A stretch of 64,000 nucleotides of DNA from Lysobacter sp. Its GTDB lineage: Bacteria; Pseudomonadota; Gammaproteobacteria; Xanthomonadales; Xanthomonadaceae. Positions 1 through 10,037 of the stretch are shown here, in pieces (the stretch's first letter is position 1; the number at the start of each line of letters is the position of its first letter). The notes below the pieces were generated by a model. That model did no database searches. It was not told the origin of the DNA and saw only the letters and a program-made list of their open reading frames with translations. The position numbers were made by a program, and so were the translations under genes. The stretch is taken from contig JAHCAU010000008.1 in the NCBI GenBank assembly GCA_019634715.1, positions 144,768 to 208,767 on the forward strand, written 5' to 3'.

Positions 1-208
1 GTTGAATATTTGCGTCGTGCATGCAGGGAACGAGCGCAATGCCTTCCTGCCCGTCGCCCAGGGTTCCATGATCGCGCGCGGTAATGTCGACTCCGTCGGT
101 GTTCCGGCTGACGCAGGCGTACTGCTGCAATGCAGCACCCGGGATTTCATGACGTTTTCGCCATGTTGCACTGCGAAATAATCAACGCATCGCATTTTTT
201 TCGCGATG
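1..208. other. Non-coding or unassigned upstream region
   Basis: No gene can be supported here. One forward frame stays open from base 2 to a TAA at about 181 and could be the last 59 codons of a gene starting before the window, but its third-position base bias is weak and I recognise nothing in it. Just before the promoter at 209 lies an A/T-rich stretch with a short inverted repeat around a run of seven T. Confidence 0.4.
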
Positions 209-237
209 TTGATTCCATTTACGGAGTGGTCTAAGTT
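209..237 (+). promoter_or_regulatory. Putative sigma-70 promoter of the first S8 protease gene
   Basis: TTGATT at 209-214 and TAAGTT at 232-237 are separated by 17 bases. The same TTGATT-N17-TAnGnT arrangement stands at 2485 and 5100 before the other two S8 genes, which is the main reason to believe it. It would leave a leader of roughly 150 nt before the GTG start. Assignment is inferred from sequence only. Confidence 0.5.
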
Positions 238-396
238 CGCTCGGCGCTTGCGGATGCGGAGATCGCCTTGGGGCAAAACAGAGCGATCCGCTGGGGGAGG
301 GCAGAGCCCTCATCCGCAATGCGCACGACGCGCGGGCCACTGGCCGTGCGCGTGCTCGACAACGAAACCAATAGAACTTCCTTTGAAGGAGCGCTC

Positions 397-2160
397 GTGA
401 ATCACCGTCAAACCGTCCTGTCCGCCGTCATCGGCGCCACGCTCGTCTGCGCCACCCTGCCGGCCTTCGCCGGCGAACTGCGCACCGCGAAGAACCCGGT
501 CCAGGGTCAGTACATCGTCGTCCTCAAGGACAATGCCGCCAGCCTCGCCAGCGAGCGCAGCAGCCTGTCCCGCGTGTCCGTCGTCTCCCGCGACGTCGCC
601 ACGAAGAACCGCACCCAGCTGGTGCGCAGCTACAACAATGTCCTGCGCGGCTTCGTCGCCCGCGCCGACGACAAGGGCCTGGCGCGCCTGCTCGCCGATC
701 CGCGCGTGGCCTACGTCGAAGAAGACGGCCTCGTCTCCATCAACGCCACCCAGACCGGCGCCACCTGGGGCATCGACCGCATCGACCAGCGCAACCTGCC
801 GCTGAACCAGAGCTACACCTACGACACCACCGCCTCGGGCGTGCACGCCTACATCGTCGACACCGGCGTGCTCGGCACCCATGCCCAGTTCTCCGGCCGC
901 ATGGGCAACGGCTACACCGCCATCAACGACGGCCGCGGCACCACCGACTGCAACGGCCACGGCACGCACGTCGCCGGCACCGTCGGCGGCAGCACCCACG
1001 GCGTGGCCAAGGGCGTGACCATCCATCCGGTGCGGGTGCTCGGCTGCGACGGCTCCGGCACCAACTCCGGCGTGATCGCGGGCATGGACTGGGTCGCCAA
1101 CAACCACGTCAAGCCGGCCGTGGCGAACATGAGCCTCGGCGGCGGCGCTTCGCAGGCCACCGACGATGCCGTGCAGCGCATGCACAGCGCCGGCGTGACC
1201 GTGGTCGTGGCTGCAGGCAACGACAATTCCAATGCCTGCAACTACTCGCCGGCCCGCGCGCCCAATGCGATCACCGTCGGCTCGACCACCAACACCGACG
1301 CCCGCTCGTCGTTCTCGAACTTCGGTTCCTGCCTCGACATCTACGCCCCGGGTTCGAACATCCTTTCGGCCTGGCATACCGGCACCAGCGCGACCAATAC
1401 CATCAGCGGCACCTCGATGGCGTCGCCGCACGTGGCCGGCGTGGCCGCGCTGTACCTGGCCAGCAACCCGTCGGCGACCCCGGCGCAGGTGACCAGCGCG
1501 ATCATCAACGCCTCGACCCCGAACAAGGTGACCAGTGCCGGCTCCGGTTCGCCGAACCGCCTGCTGTACTCGCTCTTCGGCGGCACCACCCCTCCGGGCA
1601 GCTACAGCATCTCCGGCACCATCACCACCAGTGCGGGCGCCGGCATCTCCGGCGTGACCGTCAGCGCCGGCAGCGTCACCGCCACCACCAACAGCAGCGG
1701 CGGCTACACGCTGAGCGGCCTGTCGAACGGCACCTACACGCTGACCCCGTCGCTGAGCGGCTACACCTTCTCGCCGGCCAGCCGCAGCGTGACGGTGAAC
1801 AGCGCCAACGTCACCGGCCAGAACTTCACCGGCACCGCATCGAGCGGCGGCGGCAACTGGCAGACGCAGACCGGCACCCTGGGCAATGGCGGCTCCGCCA
1901 CCGTGCCCAGCGCGCAGGGCTACGTGCTGGGCGGCAACGGCACCTACCAGGCTCGCCTGACCGGCCCGTCCAACGCCGACTTCGACCTGTACCTGTACAA
2001 GTGGAATGGTTCGTCGTGGACCGTCGTCGCCCGCAGCGAAGGCGCCACCTCGACCGAATCGATCAACTACAACGGCACCGCCGGCTACTACGCGCTGCAG
2101 GTCCGCTCGTACTCCGGCAGCGGCAGCTACAGCGTGCAGTACCTGTTCCCGCAGCCGTAA
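397..2160 (+). CDS. Secreted subtilisin-like S8 serine protease, copy 1 of 3
   Basis: Extracellular endopeptidase of the proteinase K/aqualysin type (587 aa). Residues 1-26 form a Sec signal peptide; about 35-112 are an I9 inhibitor propeptide; the catalytic domain has Asp155 (IVDTGV), His188 (GHGTHVAG) and Ser340 ([11 protein letters not shown]). About 403-480 is a carboxypeptidase-regulatory-like beta domain, and 487-587 is a distinct beta-rich C-terminal module resembling pre-peptidase C-terminal (PPC) domains. The start is the GTG at 397 because AAGGAGC sits just upstream and the two paralogues start identically; an upstream ATG at 268 would bury the signal peptide. A strong terminator follows. 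The protease class is certain; the substrate is unknown. Confidence 0.93.
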   Translation: MNHRQTVLSAVIGATLVCATLPAFAGELRTAKNPVQGQYIVVLKDNAASLASERSSLSRVSVVSRDVATKNRTQLVRSYNNVLRGFVARADDKGLARLLADPRVAYVEEDGLVSINATQTGATWGIDRIDQRNLPLNQSYTYDTTASGVHAYIVDTGVLGTHAQFSGRMGNGYTAINDGRGTTDCNGHGTHVAGTVGGSTHGVAKGVTIHPVRVLGCDGSGTNSGVIAGMDWVANNHVKPAVANMSLGGGASQATDDAVQRMHSAGVTVVVAAGNDNSNACNYSPARAPNAITVGSTTNTDARSSFSNFGSCLDIYAPGSNILSAWHTGTSATNTISGTSMASPHVAGVAALYLASNPSATPAQVTSAIINASTPNKVTSAGSGSPNRLLYSLFGGTTPPGSYSISGTITTSAGAGISGVTVSAGSVTATTNSSGGYTLSGLSNGTYTLTPSLSGYTFSPASRSVTVNSANVTGQNFTGTASSGGGNWQTQTGTLGNGGSATVPSAQGYVLGGNGTYQARLTGPSNADFDLYLYKWNGSSWTVVARSEGATSTESINYNGTAGYYALQVRSYSGSGSYSVQYLFPQP

Positions 2161-2189
2161 TCCTCGCGCTGCATCTCCACCGCGACATG

Positions 2190-2222
2190 CCCGCGGCCGC
2201 CTCCGGCGGCCGCGGGTTTTTT
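2190..2222 (+). terminator. Rho-independent terminator after S8 copy 1
   Basis: A perfect 11-bp GC-rich stem (2190-2200 with 2206-2216) closes a 5-nt loop and is followed by six T. It separates copy 1 from copy 2, so the paralogues are probably transcribed independently. Confidence 0.9.
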
Positions 2223-2484
2223 CGTTGCCTCAAGCACGGCGGCGCGCTTCCGCGACGCCACCGCTGAAGCAGGCGCCTTCGATCCCCGCCTGCACGCATC
2301 GCCTGTGGCGCGTGCCATCCCGCGCGATCCAGTCGAAACGCATCGCCATCCGGCCATCATGGCGAATCGAAATTGCGCATGGGTTCTCCTTTTCGCGTTC
2401 GCGTGCCCTCGATTCCGCTCGCAGGCCGTCCGGCGCGATCGAGGTGTTGCCGGAAATCGAACGCCCGTTGCGAATCGTGTGGTC
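2223..2484. other. Intergenic stretch between S8 copies 1 and 2
   Basis: No supported gene. The last 40 bases (from about 2444) resemble the sequence upstream of the copy 3 promoter (from about 5062), so the homology between copies 2 and 3 extends upstream of the promoter. Long antisense reading frames across it look like GC-rich shadows. Confidence 0.5.
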
Positions 2485-2513
2485 TTGATTCATCTGCCGA
2501 ACTCGAATACGGT
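2485..2513 (+). promoter_or_regulatory. Putative promoter of the second S8 protease gene
   Basis: TTGATT (2485-2490) and TACGGT (2508-2513) with a 17-base spacer, matching the layout before copies 1 and 3. The region just downstream (CGGTCGCAGGCA) is also shared with copy 3. The predicted leader is about 150 nt and ends with a motif ACGATATGAAGGAGC common to copies 2 and 3. Confidence 0.5.
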
Positions 2514-2673
2514 CACGGAGCGGTCGCAGGCAGGGAGCGCCTGTTTTCTGAGGGGAAAATGTTTCGCCGCTCCGTGCCACGGACTCCGCGTCCGGCCGTG
2601 GCCGTTGAACTGCGTGGATCCGATGTCCGCGCAGGTTCGGAAGTACCCACCATAACGATATGAAGGAGCAATC

Positions 2674-4785
2674 GTGAATTACCGCAATTCCGTGCTTTCG
2701 CTTGCCGTCGTCGCGACCTTGTCGTGCGCGGCGCTTCCCGCGTTCGCTGGCGAGTTCCGCGCCACGAAGAACCCGGTTCCAGGGCAATACATCGTCGTCC
2801 TCAAGGACAATGCCGCCAGCCTCGCCAGCGAGCGCAGCAGCCTGTCCCGCGTGTCGGTCGTCGCCCGCGACGTCGCCGGCAAGAACCGCGCCCAGCTCGT
2901 GCGCAGCTACGACAACGTCCTCCGCGGCTTCGTCGCGCGCGCCGACGACAGGGCGCTCGCCCGCCTGCTCGCCGATCCGCGCGTCGCCTACGTCGAAGAA
3001 GACGGCATCGTCTCGATCAACGCGACCCAGAGTCCGGCCACCTGGGGTCTCGACCGCATCGACCAGCGCAACCTGCCGCTCAACAACAGCTATACCTACG
3101 ACACCACCGCCTCCGGCGTGCACGCCTACATCATCGACACCGGCGTGCTGCTCAACCACGCCGAATTCAGCGGCCGCATGGGCAATGGCTACGATGCGGT
3201 GACCAGCGGCGGCAACGCCAACGACTGCAACGGCCACGGCACCCATGTCGCCGGCACCGTCGGCGGCACCACCTACGGCGTGGCCAAGGGCGTGACCATC
3301 CATCCGGTCCGCGTGCTCGGCTGCAACGGTTCGGGCACCAATGCCGGCGTGATCGCGGGCATGGACTGGGTCGCCAACAACCACGTCAAGCCGGCCGTGG
3401 CGAACATGAGCCTCGGCGGCGGCGCTTCGCAGGCCACCGACGATGCCGTGCAGCGCATGACCAACGCGGGCGTGACCGTGGTCGTCGCCGCCGGCAACAG
3501 CAACGACAATGCGTGCAATTATTCGCCCGCGCGCGCACCCTCGGCGATCACCACGGGTTCGACCACGAATACCGATGCCCGCTCGTCGTTCTCCAGCTAC
3601 GGTTCCTGCCTCGACATCTACGCGCCGGGTTCGAACATCACCTCCGCGTGGTACACCAGCAGCACCGCGACCAACACCATCAGCGGCACCTCGATGGCGT
3701 CGCCGCACGTGGCCGGCGTGGCCGCGCTGTACCTGGCCAGCAATCCGTCGGCGACCCCGGCGCAGGTGACCACGGCGATCATCAACAATGCGACGCCGAA
3801 CGTGGTGAGCAACCCGGGCAGTGGCTCGCCGAACCGCCTGCTGTACTCGCTGTTCGGCCCGCCGGTCAGCACCTACTCGGTGTCCGGCACGATCGCCACC
3901 AGTGCGGGCACCGGCATCGCCGGCGTGACCGTGAGCACGGGCGGTGCCACCGCCACGACCAACAGCAGCGGCGCCTACACCCTGACCGGCCTGGCCAATG
4001 GCACGTACACGCTGACCCCGTCGCTGAGCGGCTACACCTTCTCGCCGGCCAGCCTCAGCGTCACCGTCAACAACGCCAACGTCACCGGCCAGAACTTCAC
4101 CGGCACGGCGTCGAGCGGCGGCAACACCCTGACCAAGGGCGTGCCCGTCACCGGCCTCGGCGCCAGCACCGGCAATTCGCTGAACTACACGATGGTCGTG
4201 CCCTCGGGCGCGTCCAACCTGACGTTCACGATCTCCGGCGGTACCGGCGATGCCGACCTGTACGTGAAGTTCGGCAGCGCGCCGACCGACACCGTGTACG
4301 ACTGCCGTCCGTACCTCGGCGGCAATGCCGAGACCTGCACCTTCGCCGCGCCGCAGGCCGGTACGTACCACGTTCGCGTCAAGGCGTATTCGACGTTCTC
4401 GGGTGTCAGCCTGGTGGGTGACTACACCGTCGGCGGCGGTGGTGCGCAGACCTACAGCAACACCACGGATTACGCGATCAACGACAACAGCACGGTGGAA
4501 AGTCCGATCACGGTGTCCGGCCGCAGCGGTAACGGTTCGGCGACGACGCCGGTGGCGGTGCGCATCATCCACACCTACATCGGCGACCTGAAGGTCGACC
4601 TGATCGCGCCGGATGGCACGGTGTACGTGCTGCACAACCGCAGCGGCGGCAGCGCCGACAACATCATCCAGACCTACACGGTGAACCTGTCGGCCAAGCC
4701 GCTCAACGGCACCTGGAAGCTGCGCGTGAACGACAATGCCAGCCAGGACACCGGCTACATCGACAGCTGGAGCATCACGTTCTGA
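2674..4785 (+). CDS. Secreted subtilisin-like S8 serine protease with PPC and P domains, copy 2 of 3
   Basis: Paralogue of the preceding gene with the same layout up to residue 480: signal peptide 1-26, I9 propeptide, and catalytic Asp155, His188 and Ser340, followed by a carboxypeptidase-regulatory-like domain. It is the longest copy (703 aa) because it carries two further modules: a PPC domain at about 487-585 (with DADLYVKFG) and a proprotein-convertase P/Homo B domain at about 590-703 ([16 protein letters not shown], ending DSWSITF). GTG start with AAGGAG upstream. A 116-bp tract of the catalytic region is identical in DNA to copy 1, suggesting recent duplication or gene conversion. Such C-terminal modules are usually removed or used in secretion and folding. 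Confidence 0.93.
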   Translation: MNYRNSVLSLAVVATLSCAALPAFAGEFRATKNPVPGQYIVVLKDNAASLASERSSLSRVSVVARDVAGKNRAQLVRSYDNVLRGFVARADDRALARLLADPRVAYVEEDGIVSINATQSPATWGLDRIDQRNLPLNNSYTYDTTASGVHAYIIDTGVLLNHAEFSGRMGNGYDAVTSGGNANDCNGHGTHVAGTVGGTTYGVAKGVTIHPVRVLGCNGSGTNAGVIAGMDWVANNHVKPAVANMSLGGGASQATDDAVQRMTNAGVTVVVAAGNSNDNACNYSPARAPSAITTGSTTNTDARSSFSSYGSCLDIYAPGSNITSAWYTSSTATNTISGTSMASPHVAGVAALYLASNPSATPAQVTTAIINNATPNVVSNPGSGSPNRLLYSLFGPPVSTYSVSGTIATSAGTGIAGVTVSTGGATATTNSSGAYTLTGLANGTYTLTPSLSGYTFSPASLSVTVNNANVTGQNFTGTASSGGNTLTKGVPVTGLGASTGNSLNYTMVVPSGASNLTFTISGGTGDADLYVKFGSAPTDTVYDCRPYLGGNAETCTFAAPQAGTYHVRVKAYSTFSGVSLVGDYTVGGGGAQTYSNTTDYAINDNSTVESPITVSGRSGNGSATTPVAVRIIHTYIGDLKVDLIAPDGTVYVLHNRSGGSADNIIQTYTVNLSAKPLNGTWKLRVNDNASQDTGYIDSWSITF

Positions 4786-4824
4786 TCCACGGACGCGCTT
4801 CCCCCGGGAAGCATCCGTCTCACC

Positions 4825-4857
4825 CGACGCCCCGGCACATGCCGGGGCGTCGCTTTT
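4825..4857 (+). terminator. Rho-independent terminator after S8 copy 2
   Basis: A 12-bp perfect stem (4825-4836 with 4841-4852), ACAT loop and CTTTT tail. Confidence 0.88.
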
Positions 4858-5099
4858 CAGGCGCCTGTCCGCCGCCGCTGCTGCACCGGTTTCCGACAGA
4901 CGGTCGCCGGCGGCGTTGAAGATTTCGGTCGCCCGCCGAGGTTCCGGCGGCGGCGATGAATGACGACGGCCTCCGTCTCCCGCATTAAGTGCGACGGATG
5001 TCCGCAATTGGCTGCGACCGGCGCGGGCCGCGCCTTGCGCGTGCACGACGTGCCTCGCGACGTGTTGCGGAAAATCGAACGACGTGCATGGCGACGGCC

Positions 5100-5128
5100 T
5101 TGATTCGGCGCATGAACTGGACTAGGTT
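5100..5128 (+). promoter_or_regulatory. Putative promoter of the third S8 protease gene
   Basis: TTGATT (5100-5105), 17-base spacer, TAGGTT (5123-5128). Third instance of the arrangement seen before the other S8 genes. The rest of the 520-base gap between copies 2 and 3 holds nothing else I can support. Confidence 0.5.
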
Positions 5129-5305
5129 CGACGCGCGGTCGCAGGCACGGAATGCCTGTTCCATAAGCGTTCCAGAAGCGTTGCAGCAGGGGGGAAAGGC
5201 CACCGTTCCGTGCAGGGCGCACGCGCCCGACGCGGCCGCGATGCCCGCCGGCAACGAGCCGGGCGGGTCCGGAAACGCCCACCATCACGATATGAAGGAG
5301 CGACC

Positions 5306-7099
5306 GTGAATCCTCGCAATTCCATCCTCTCCATCGCCCTCGTCGCCACGTTCACGTGCGCGGCCCTGCCCGCGTTCGCCGGCGAACTTCGCACGGCCAG
5401 CCAGCCGGTCCAGGGGCAGTACATCGTCGTGCTCAAGGACAACGCCGCCAGCCTCGCCAGCGAGCGCAGCAGCCTGTCCCGCGTCTCCGTCGTCGCCCGC
5501 GACGTCGCCACCAAGCACCGCGCGAAGCTGGTGCACAGCTACGAGCGCGTGCTCCGCGGTTTCGTCGTGCGCGCCGACGACAGGGCGCTCGCCCGCCTGC
5601 TCGCCGATCCGCGCGTGGCCTATGTCGAAGAAGACGGCGTCGTCTCGATCAGCGCGACCCAGAGTCCGGCCACCTGGGGCCTGGACCGCATCGACCAGCG
5701 CGACCTGCCGCTCAACAACAGCTATACCTACGACACCACCGCCTCGGGCGTGCATGCCTACATCATCGACACCGGCGTGCTCCTCACCCATTCGGAATTC
5801 AGCGGACGCATGGGCAATGGCTACGACGCGGTGACCAGCGGCGGCAACGCCAACGACTGCCATGGCCACGGCACGCATGTCGCCGGCACCGTCGGCGGCA
5901 CCACCTGGGGCGTGGCCAAGGGCGTCACGATCCATCCGGTCCGCGTGCTCGGCTGCAACGGTTCGGGCACCAATGCCGGCGTGATCGCGGGCATGGACTG
6001 GGTCGCCAACAACCACGTCAAGCCGGCCGTGGCGAACATGAGCCTCGGCGGCGGCGCCTCGCAATCCACCGACGATGCCGTCACGCGCATGCACAACGCA
6101 GGCGTCACCGTGGTCGTTGCCGCCGGCAACAACAACGCCAGCGCCTGCAACTACTCGCCCGCGCGCGCGCCACTGGCGATCACCACCGGCTCGACCACGA
6201 ATACCGATGCGCGCTCGTCGTTCTCGAACTACGGCACCTGCCTCGACATCTTCGCTCCGGGTTCGAGCATCACCTCCGCGTGGTACACCAGCACCACCGC
6301 GACCAACACCATCAGCGGCACCTCCATGGCGTCGCCGCACGTGGCCGGCGTGGCCGCGTTGTACCTGGCCAGCAATCCGTCGGCGACCCCGGCGCAGGTG
6401 ACCACGGCGATCATCGACAACGCGACCCCCAACAAGGTCACCAGCCCCGGTAGCGGTTCGCCGAACCGCCTGCTGTATTCGCTGTTCGGCCCGTCGACGC
6501 CGACGTACTCGATCTCCGGCACCATCACCACCAGCGCGGGCACCGGCATTTCCGGAGTCACGGTGAGCACCGGTTCCACCAGCGCCACGACCAACAGCAG
6601 CGGCGCCTACACGCTGAGCGGCCTGTCGAACGGCACCTACACGCTGACCCCGTCGCTGAGCGGCTACACCTTCAGCCCGGCCAGCCGCAGCGTCACCGTG
6701 AACGGCGCCAACGTCACCGGTCAGGACTTCACCGGCACCGGTTCCGGCGGCGGCGACGTGCAGACCTACACCAACGGCACCGATTACCCGATCAACGACA
6801 ACAGCACGGTCAGCAGCCCGATCACGGTGAGCGGACGCAGCGGGAACGGTTCGGCGACCACGCCGGTGGCGGTGGACATCAAGCACACCTACATCGGCGA
6901 CCTGGTGGTCGACCTGGTGGCGCCCGATGGCAGCGTGTACAACCTGCACAACCGCTCGGGCGGCAGCACCGACAACATCATCCGCACCTATACGGTGAAC
7001 CTGTCGAGCGAAGCGCTGAACGGCACGTGGAACCTGCGCGTGCGCGATGCGGCCTTCCTGGACACCGGCCGCATCGACAGCTGGAGCATCACGTTCTGA
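5306..7099 (+). CDS. Secreted subtilisin-like S8 serine protease with P domain, copy 3 of 3
   Basis: Third paralogue (597 aa), with the same residue register: signal peptide 1-26, I9 propeptide, Asp155, His188 and Ser340, and a carboxypeptidase-regulatory-like domain at about 401-480. After that it goes directly to a P/Homo B domain (about 487-597) and lacks the PPC domain of copy 2. The P domain is very close to that of copy 2 while the preceding junction differs, so the three genes look like module-exchange variants. GTG start at 5306 is preceded by ACGATATGAAGGAGC, as in copy 2. Confidence 0.93.
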   Translation: MNPRNSILSIALVATFTCAALPAFAGELRTASQPVQGQYIVVLKDNAASLASERSSLSRVSVVARDVATKHRAKLVHSYERVLRGFVVRADDRALARLLADPRVAYVEEDGVVSISATQSPATWGLDRIDQRDLPLNNSYTYDTTASGVHAYIIDTGVLLTHSEFSGRMGNGYDAVTSGGNANDCHGHGTHVAGTVGGTTWGVAKGVTIHPVRVLGCNGSGTNAGVIAGMDWVANNHVKPAVANMSLGGGASQSTDDAVTRMHNAGVTVVVAAGNNNASACNYSPARAPLAITTGSTTNTDARSSFSNYGTCLDIFAPGSSITSAWYTSTTATNTISGTSMASPHVAGVAALYLASNPSATPAQVTTAIIDNATPNKVTSPGSGSPNRLLYSLFGPSTPTYSISGTITTSAGTGISGVTVSTGSTSATTNSSGAYTLSGLSNGTYTLTPSLSGYTFSPASRSVTVNGANVTGQDFTGTGSGGGDVQTYTNGTDYPINDNSTVSSPITVSGRSGNGSATTPVAVDIKHTYIGDLVVDLVAPDGSVYNLHNRSGGSTDNIIRTYTVNLSSEALNGTWNLRVRDAAFLDTGRIDSWSITF

Positions 7100-7131
7100 G
7101 CCGATCCGGCCTGCCATGCGCACGCCGACCC

Positions 7132-7166
7132 GACGCCTCCCGCTCCGGCGGGAGGCGTCTTCGTTC
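7132..7166 (+). terminator. Terminator after S8 copy 3
   Basis: A 12-bp perfect stem (7132-7143 with 7148-7159) with TCCG loop; the following tract TTCGTT is only modestly T-rich, so it is weaker than the other two. Confidence 0.7.
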
Positions 7167-7280
7167 CGGTTCCCGGGTGACGAAGGGCGGGATGATGCAG
7201 GAGCCGGATGAGGGGCAGGGCACGGGCGGCACGAAGAGGCCGGGGGTATGATCCGGGCGTACGCTGCAGGACCGAATCCC

Positions 7281-8648
7281 ATGCCCATGCCGAAAACCGC
7301 CCTCGTCCTCATCGCCGCCGCAGTGTCGGGCATCGCTGCCGCCGACGTATCCGAGAGCGATCGACCGCACCGCCATGCCGCTGCCGCGCATGCGCAGGCC
7401 GAGGCCTCGGACGCCCTGGCGTCGCTGCGGCTGGAGCACGACCCCTTCGCGCAGGTCTACATCGTCATGTCGCGGTCCTCGCACGCGCACATGCCCGATC
7501 TGGTGCGCGGTGCATCGCCGAAGATCGATCGGCAGGGCAACCGTCTCGTGCTGGCCGAGGTCCGTGCCCACCAGCTGAGCCGGATCACCGAACGCATCCA
7601 CCAGCGCGAGCATCGTTGCGGTGGCTATTTCGCGTTCTCGACGCGTGCCGAGGCCGAAGCCTTCCTGCGCAGCGCGCCGACGCGCCCGCCGCAGGCGCGC
7701 AAGAGTCCGGCGATCATGGTCGAGTACAGCATCGACAGCCAGGCCATGGTGTCGCCCTGGCTCGACCAGGTGCAGCACGCCAACATCCACGGCACCATCA
7801 GCCACCTGCAGTCCTACCAGAACCGCTACTACGCCAGCAGCTACGGGCGCGACGCCGCGCTGTGGATCCAGAGCACCTGGATGGGGCTGGCCGCAGGGCG
7901 CAGCGACGTCACCTCCGAACTGTTCGCCTGCGCCAGCTGCTCGACGCAGCCCTCGGTGATCCTGACCATCCGCGGCAACGAGCTGTCGAACGAGGTCGTG
8001 GTCCTCGGCGGGCATCTTGACTCGATCAACGCCAGCGGCGGCGGCAGCACCGGCCAGCGCGCGCCGGGCGCCGACGACGACGCCTCGGGCATCGCCACGC
8101 TGACCGAAGTGCTGCGCATCGCGATGGCCAGCGGCTGGAAGCCGAAGCGCACCGTGAAGTTCATGGGCTACGCGGCCGAGGAAGTGGGCCTGCGCGGTTC
8201 CAATGCGATCGCCCAGGCCTACAAGCGCAGCAACGTCAACGTGGTTGCGGCCCTGCAGATGGACATGACCAACTACAAGTCCGGGTCCGGACCCGACATG
8301 CGGCTGGTCACCGATTTCTCCGATCCGCACATGCAGCGCTTCCTCACCGACCTCTTCGATGTCTATCTCGCGCCACGCGGATTCACGCGCGGTACCGACA
8401 CCTGTGGCTACGCGTGTTCCGACCACGCTTCATGGACGGCCGCCGGCTATCCGTCGGGCTTCTTCTTCGAGGCAGGCACCGCCAGCGGCAACGGTTTTCC
8501 TTCGATCCACACCAGCAACGACACCCTCGCCAACATGGGCAACACCGCGCAGAACAGCGCGAAGTTCGCGCAGCTGGGCCTGGCTTTCCTGGGCGAGGCG
8601 GCGAAGACATCGACCGTCGAGGCGCCCAAGCGCACGCCGCTGCGCTGA
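7281..8648 (+). CDS. Secreted M28 family zinc aminopeptidase
   Basis: Di-zinc aminopeptidase of the Aeromonas/Vibrio leucyl aminopeptidase type, releasing N-terminal residues from peptides. Expected ligands are all present in a 455-aa numbering: His245 (GGHLDS), bridging Asp265 (GADDDASG), general base Glu300 and ligand Glu301 (YAAEEVGLRGS), Asp328 (QMDMTN) and His410 (IHTSNDT). Residues 1-21 look like a signal peptide and about 30-140 a propeptide. The ATG at 7281 (or 7287) places the signal peptide at the N-terminus, unlike the upstream in-frame ATG at 7248. The family often has a C-terminal PPC domain; this one ends after the catalytic domain. It would complement the neighbouring endoproteases. 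Confidence 0.9.
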   Translation: MPMPKTALVLIAAAVSGIAAADVSESDRPHRHAAAAHAQAEASDALASLRLEHDPFAQVYIVMSRSSHAHMPDLVRGASPKIDRQGNRLVLAEVRAHQLSRITERIHQREHRCGGYFAFSTRAEAEAFLRSAPTRPPQARKSPAIMVEYSIDSQAMVSPWLDQVQHANIHGTISHLQSYQNRYYASSYGRDAALWIQSTWMGLAAGRSDVTSELFACASCSTQPSVILTIRGNELSNEVVVLGGHLDSINASGGGSTGQRAPGADDDASGIATLTEVLRIAMASGWKPKRTVKFMGYAAEEVGLRGSNAIAQAYKRSNVNVVAALQMDMTNYKSGSGPDMRLVTDFSDPHMQRFLTDLFDVYLAPRGFTRGTDTCGYACSDHASWTAAGYPSGFFFEAGTASGNGFPSIHTSNDTLANMGNTAQNSAKFAQLGLAFLGEAAKTSTVEAPKRTPLR

Positions 8649-8676
8649 GTCTTCCCGCCGTGCCATCCCGCGAACG

Positions 8677-8706
8677 AAAACGCCCCGGTGTCCCGGGGCG
8701 TTTTCC
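8677..8706. terminator. Bidirectional terminator between convergent protease genes
   Basis: CGCCCCGG (8681-8688) and CCGGGGCG (8693-8700) form a stem flanked by AAAA on the left and TTTT on the right, so it can stop both the M28 gene and the minus-strand alpha-lytic protease gene. Confidence 0.88.
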
Positions 8707-8733
8707 TTCCTGCGATGCGCGTGGCGCGATGGA

Positions 8734-9918
8734 TCAGCCCAGCACCAGCGAGAGGCTATAGGCGCTCAGCAGCGGGTTGATGCGCTGGTAGTAGCTCACC
8801 GGGTTCGACACGCTGCAGTTTGAGTATGGCGGCGCCGAACCGTAGAGCTGGCCGCCCGAACTCACGCCCTGGGCCTGGTTGCCGGCCAGCCACGAGCCGC
8901 CCGAATCGCCCTGGGTGAGGCAGGCGTTGGCCTGGCGCAGGCCGTACACCGGGCCGGCCGAGTAGTTCACGGTCACGCTGTTGGACGTGATCGTGCCGCA
9001 GCGCCAGCCCGAGGCGTAGCCGGAACGGCACACCGCCGTGCCGACGCCGTACTCGGTGCTGCCGCGCACCGCGACGTTCGTGCCGTTGTAGCGATTCACC
9101 AGGCCGTAGAGCACGTCGCTGCTGCGCACGCTGGCCCAGGCGCGGTCGTTGCTCGGGAAGCTGCTGGCCTGCACCGAGCCGACGGTCACGCCACCGATGC
9201 TGACGCTGGTGCCCGCCGAGCCGCAGTGGCCGGCCGTGGCGAAGCCCTTGGTGCTGCCGCGCGTGACCGAGAAGCCGATCGAGCAGGAACCCCCGCCCGA
9301 GCCGTAACGGTTCCCGCCGATGACGTTCGCCGCCGGCATCGCGATGCCCTCGGCGCGCTCGAAGCGCACGGTGTCGACGTTCGCGCCGCTCACCGCGACG
9401 AAGTCGATGGCGCGCAGCGTCGCGCCGTCCTGCACCTTCACCACGACGCTGTTGGTCGGCAGGTCCACGTACCACGACTGCACGCCGTGCATCGCACGGG
9501 CATCGCGTGCGCGCTGACGGATGTCGTCCAGGCGTGCCATCGTGCCTTCGAGCTGGCGCAGGCTGTGGCGCACCTGGCGGACATCGCTGCCCGACAGGCT
9601 GGCCTTCGCAGCGCCGGCGGTGGCGACGACGTAGCGGAAATCGCCGGTCGACGTGCGTTCCAGCCAGCCGCCGGCGAAGTTCGCGCCGAACGCGCGGCGC
9701 GCCTGCGCTTCGCGCGCGAGGGTTTCATGCTGCAGCTTGAAGAAGCGCGGCAACTGCTCGGCGGTGAGGTTGAGGTCGCGCTGCATCGCCGCGGCCATGT
9801 CGGCCGGGATCGAGGTGCGGGCATCGTTGGCGCCCGCAGTGCCGGCGAGGGCGGCGGTGGCCATGGCGATGGCGATCGAAACGAGGGTTTTCCTGTCCAC
9901 GAATTTCGAATGAGACAT
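8734..9918 (-). CDS. Alpha-lytic protease-type S1 serine endopeptidase, copy 1
   Basis: Secreted serine protease close in layout to Lysobacter alpha-lytic protease (394 aa). Signal peptide is about 1-30; a long pro region (31-196) acts in this family as a folding catalyst; the mature enzyme should begin near Ala197 (ANVIGG). The triad is His231 (ATAGHCG), Asp258 (SNDRAW) and Ser339 (TQGDSGGSW). Six cysteines (212, 232, 297, 307, 333, 368) match the three disulfides of the family. The start is fixed by a ribosome-binding site CTGGAGCG and a start region nearly identical to that of the paralogue at 11492. It converges with the M28 gene across a shared terminator. Confidence 0.93.
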   Translation of the reverse strand: MSHSKFVDRKTLVSIAIAMATAALAGTAGANDARTSIPADMAAAMQRDLNLTAEQLPRFFKLQHETLAREAQARRAFGANFAGGWLERTSTGDFRYVVATAGAAKASLSGSDVRQVRHSLRQLEGTMARLDDIRQRARDARAMHGVQSWYVDLPTNSVVVKVQDGATLRAIDFVAVSGANVDTVRFERAEGIAMPAANVIGGNRYGSGGGSCSIGFSVTRGSTKGFATAGHCGSAGTSVSIGGVTVGSVQASSFPSNDRAWASVRSSDVLYGLVNRYNGTNVAVRGSTEYGVGTAVCRSGYASGWRCGTITSNSVTVNYSAGPVYGLRQANACLTQGDSGGSWLAGNQAQGVSSGGQLYGSAPPYSNCSVSNPVSYYQRINPLLSAYSLSLVLG

Positions 9919-10037
9919 TGAATCGCTCCAGAGACAATGATGGGTCTGTGTCCGATGTCGTCCGATGACGTCATCGGGCCGGCTGCGGATGTCCTTCCCT
10001 GGCCGGCGCGGCCATCATCGGCAGCCCCGGACGCAGC

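Noticed and set aside
268..396. Upstream ATG giving a 43-residue N-terminal extension of S8 copy 1
   Set aside because: Would place the signal peptide internally; the GTG at 397 has AAGGAG upstream and matches both paralogues.
2230..5046. 938-codon antisense ORF opposite the S8 protease genes (and similar frames at 310-1431 and 5285-7333)
   Set aside because: Ala/Arg/Gly/His-rich translation without domain signals, lying opposite clear proteases; it is the usual GC-rich shadow of a strongly biased coding frame.
7248..7280. ATG at 7248 as start of the M28 aminopeptidase
   Set aside because: Adds eleven residues before the natural basic-hydrophobic signal peptide that begins at 7281.
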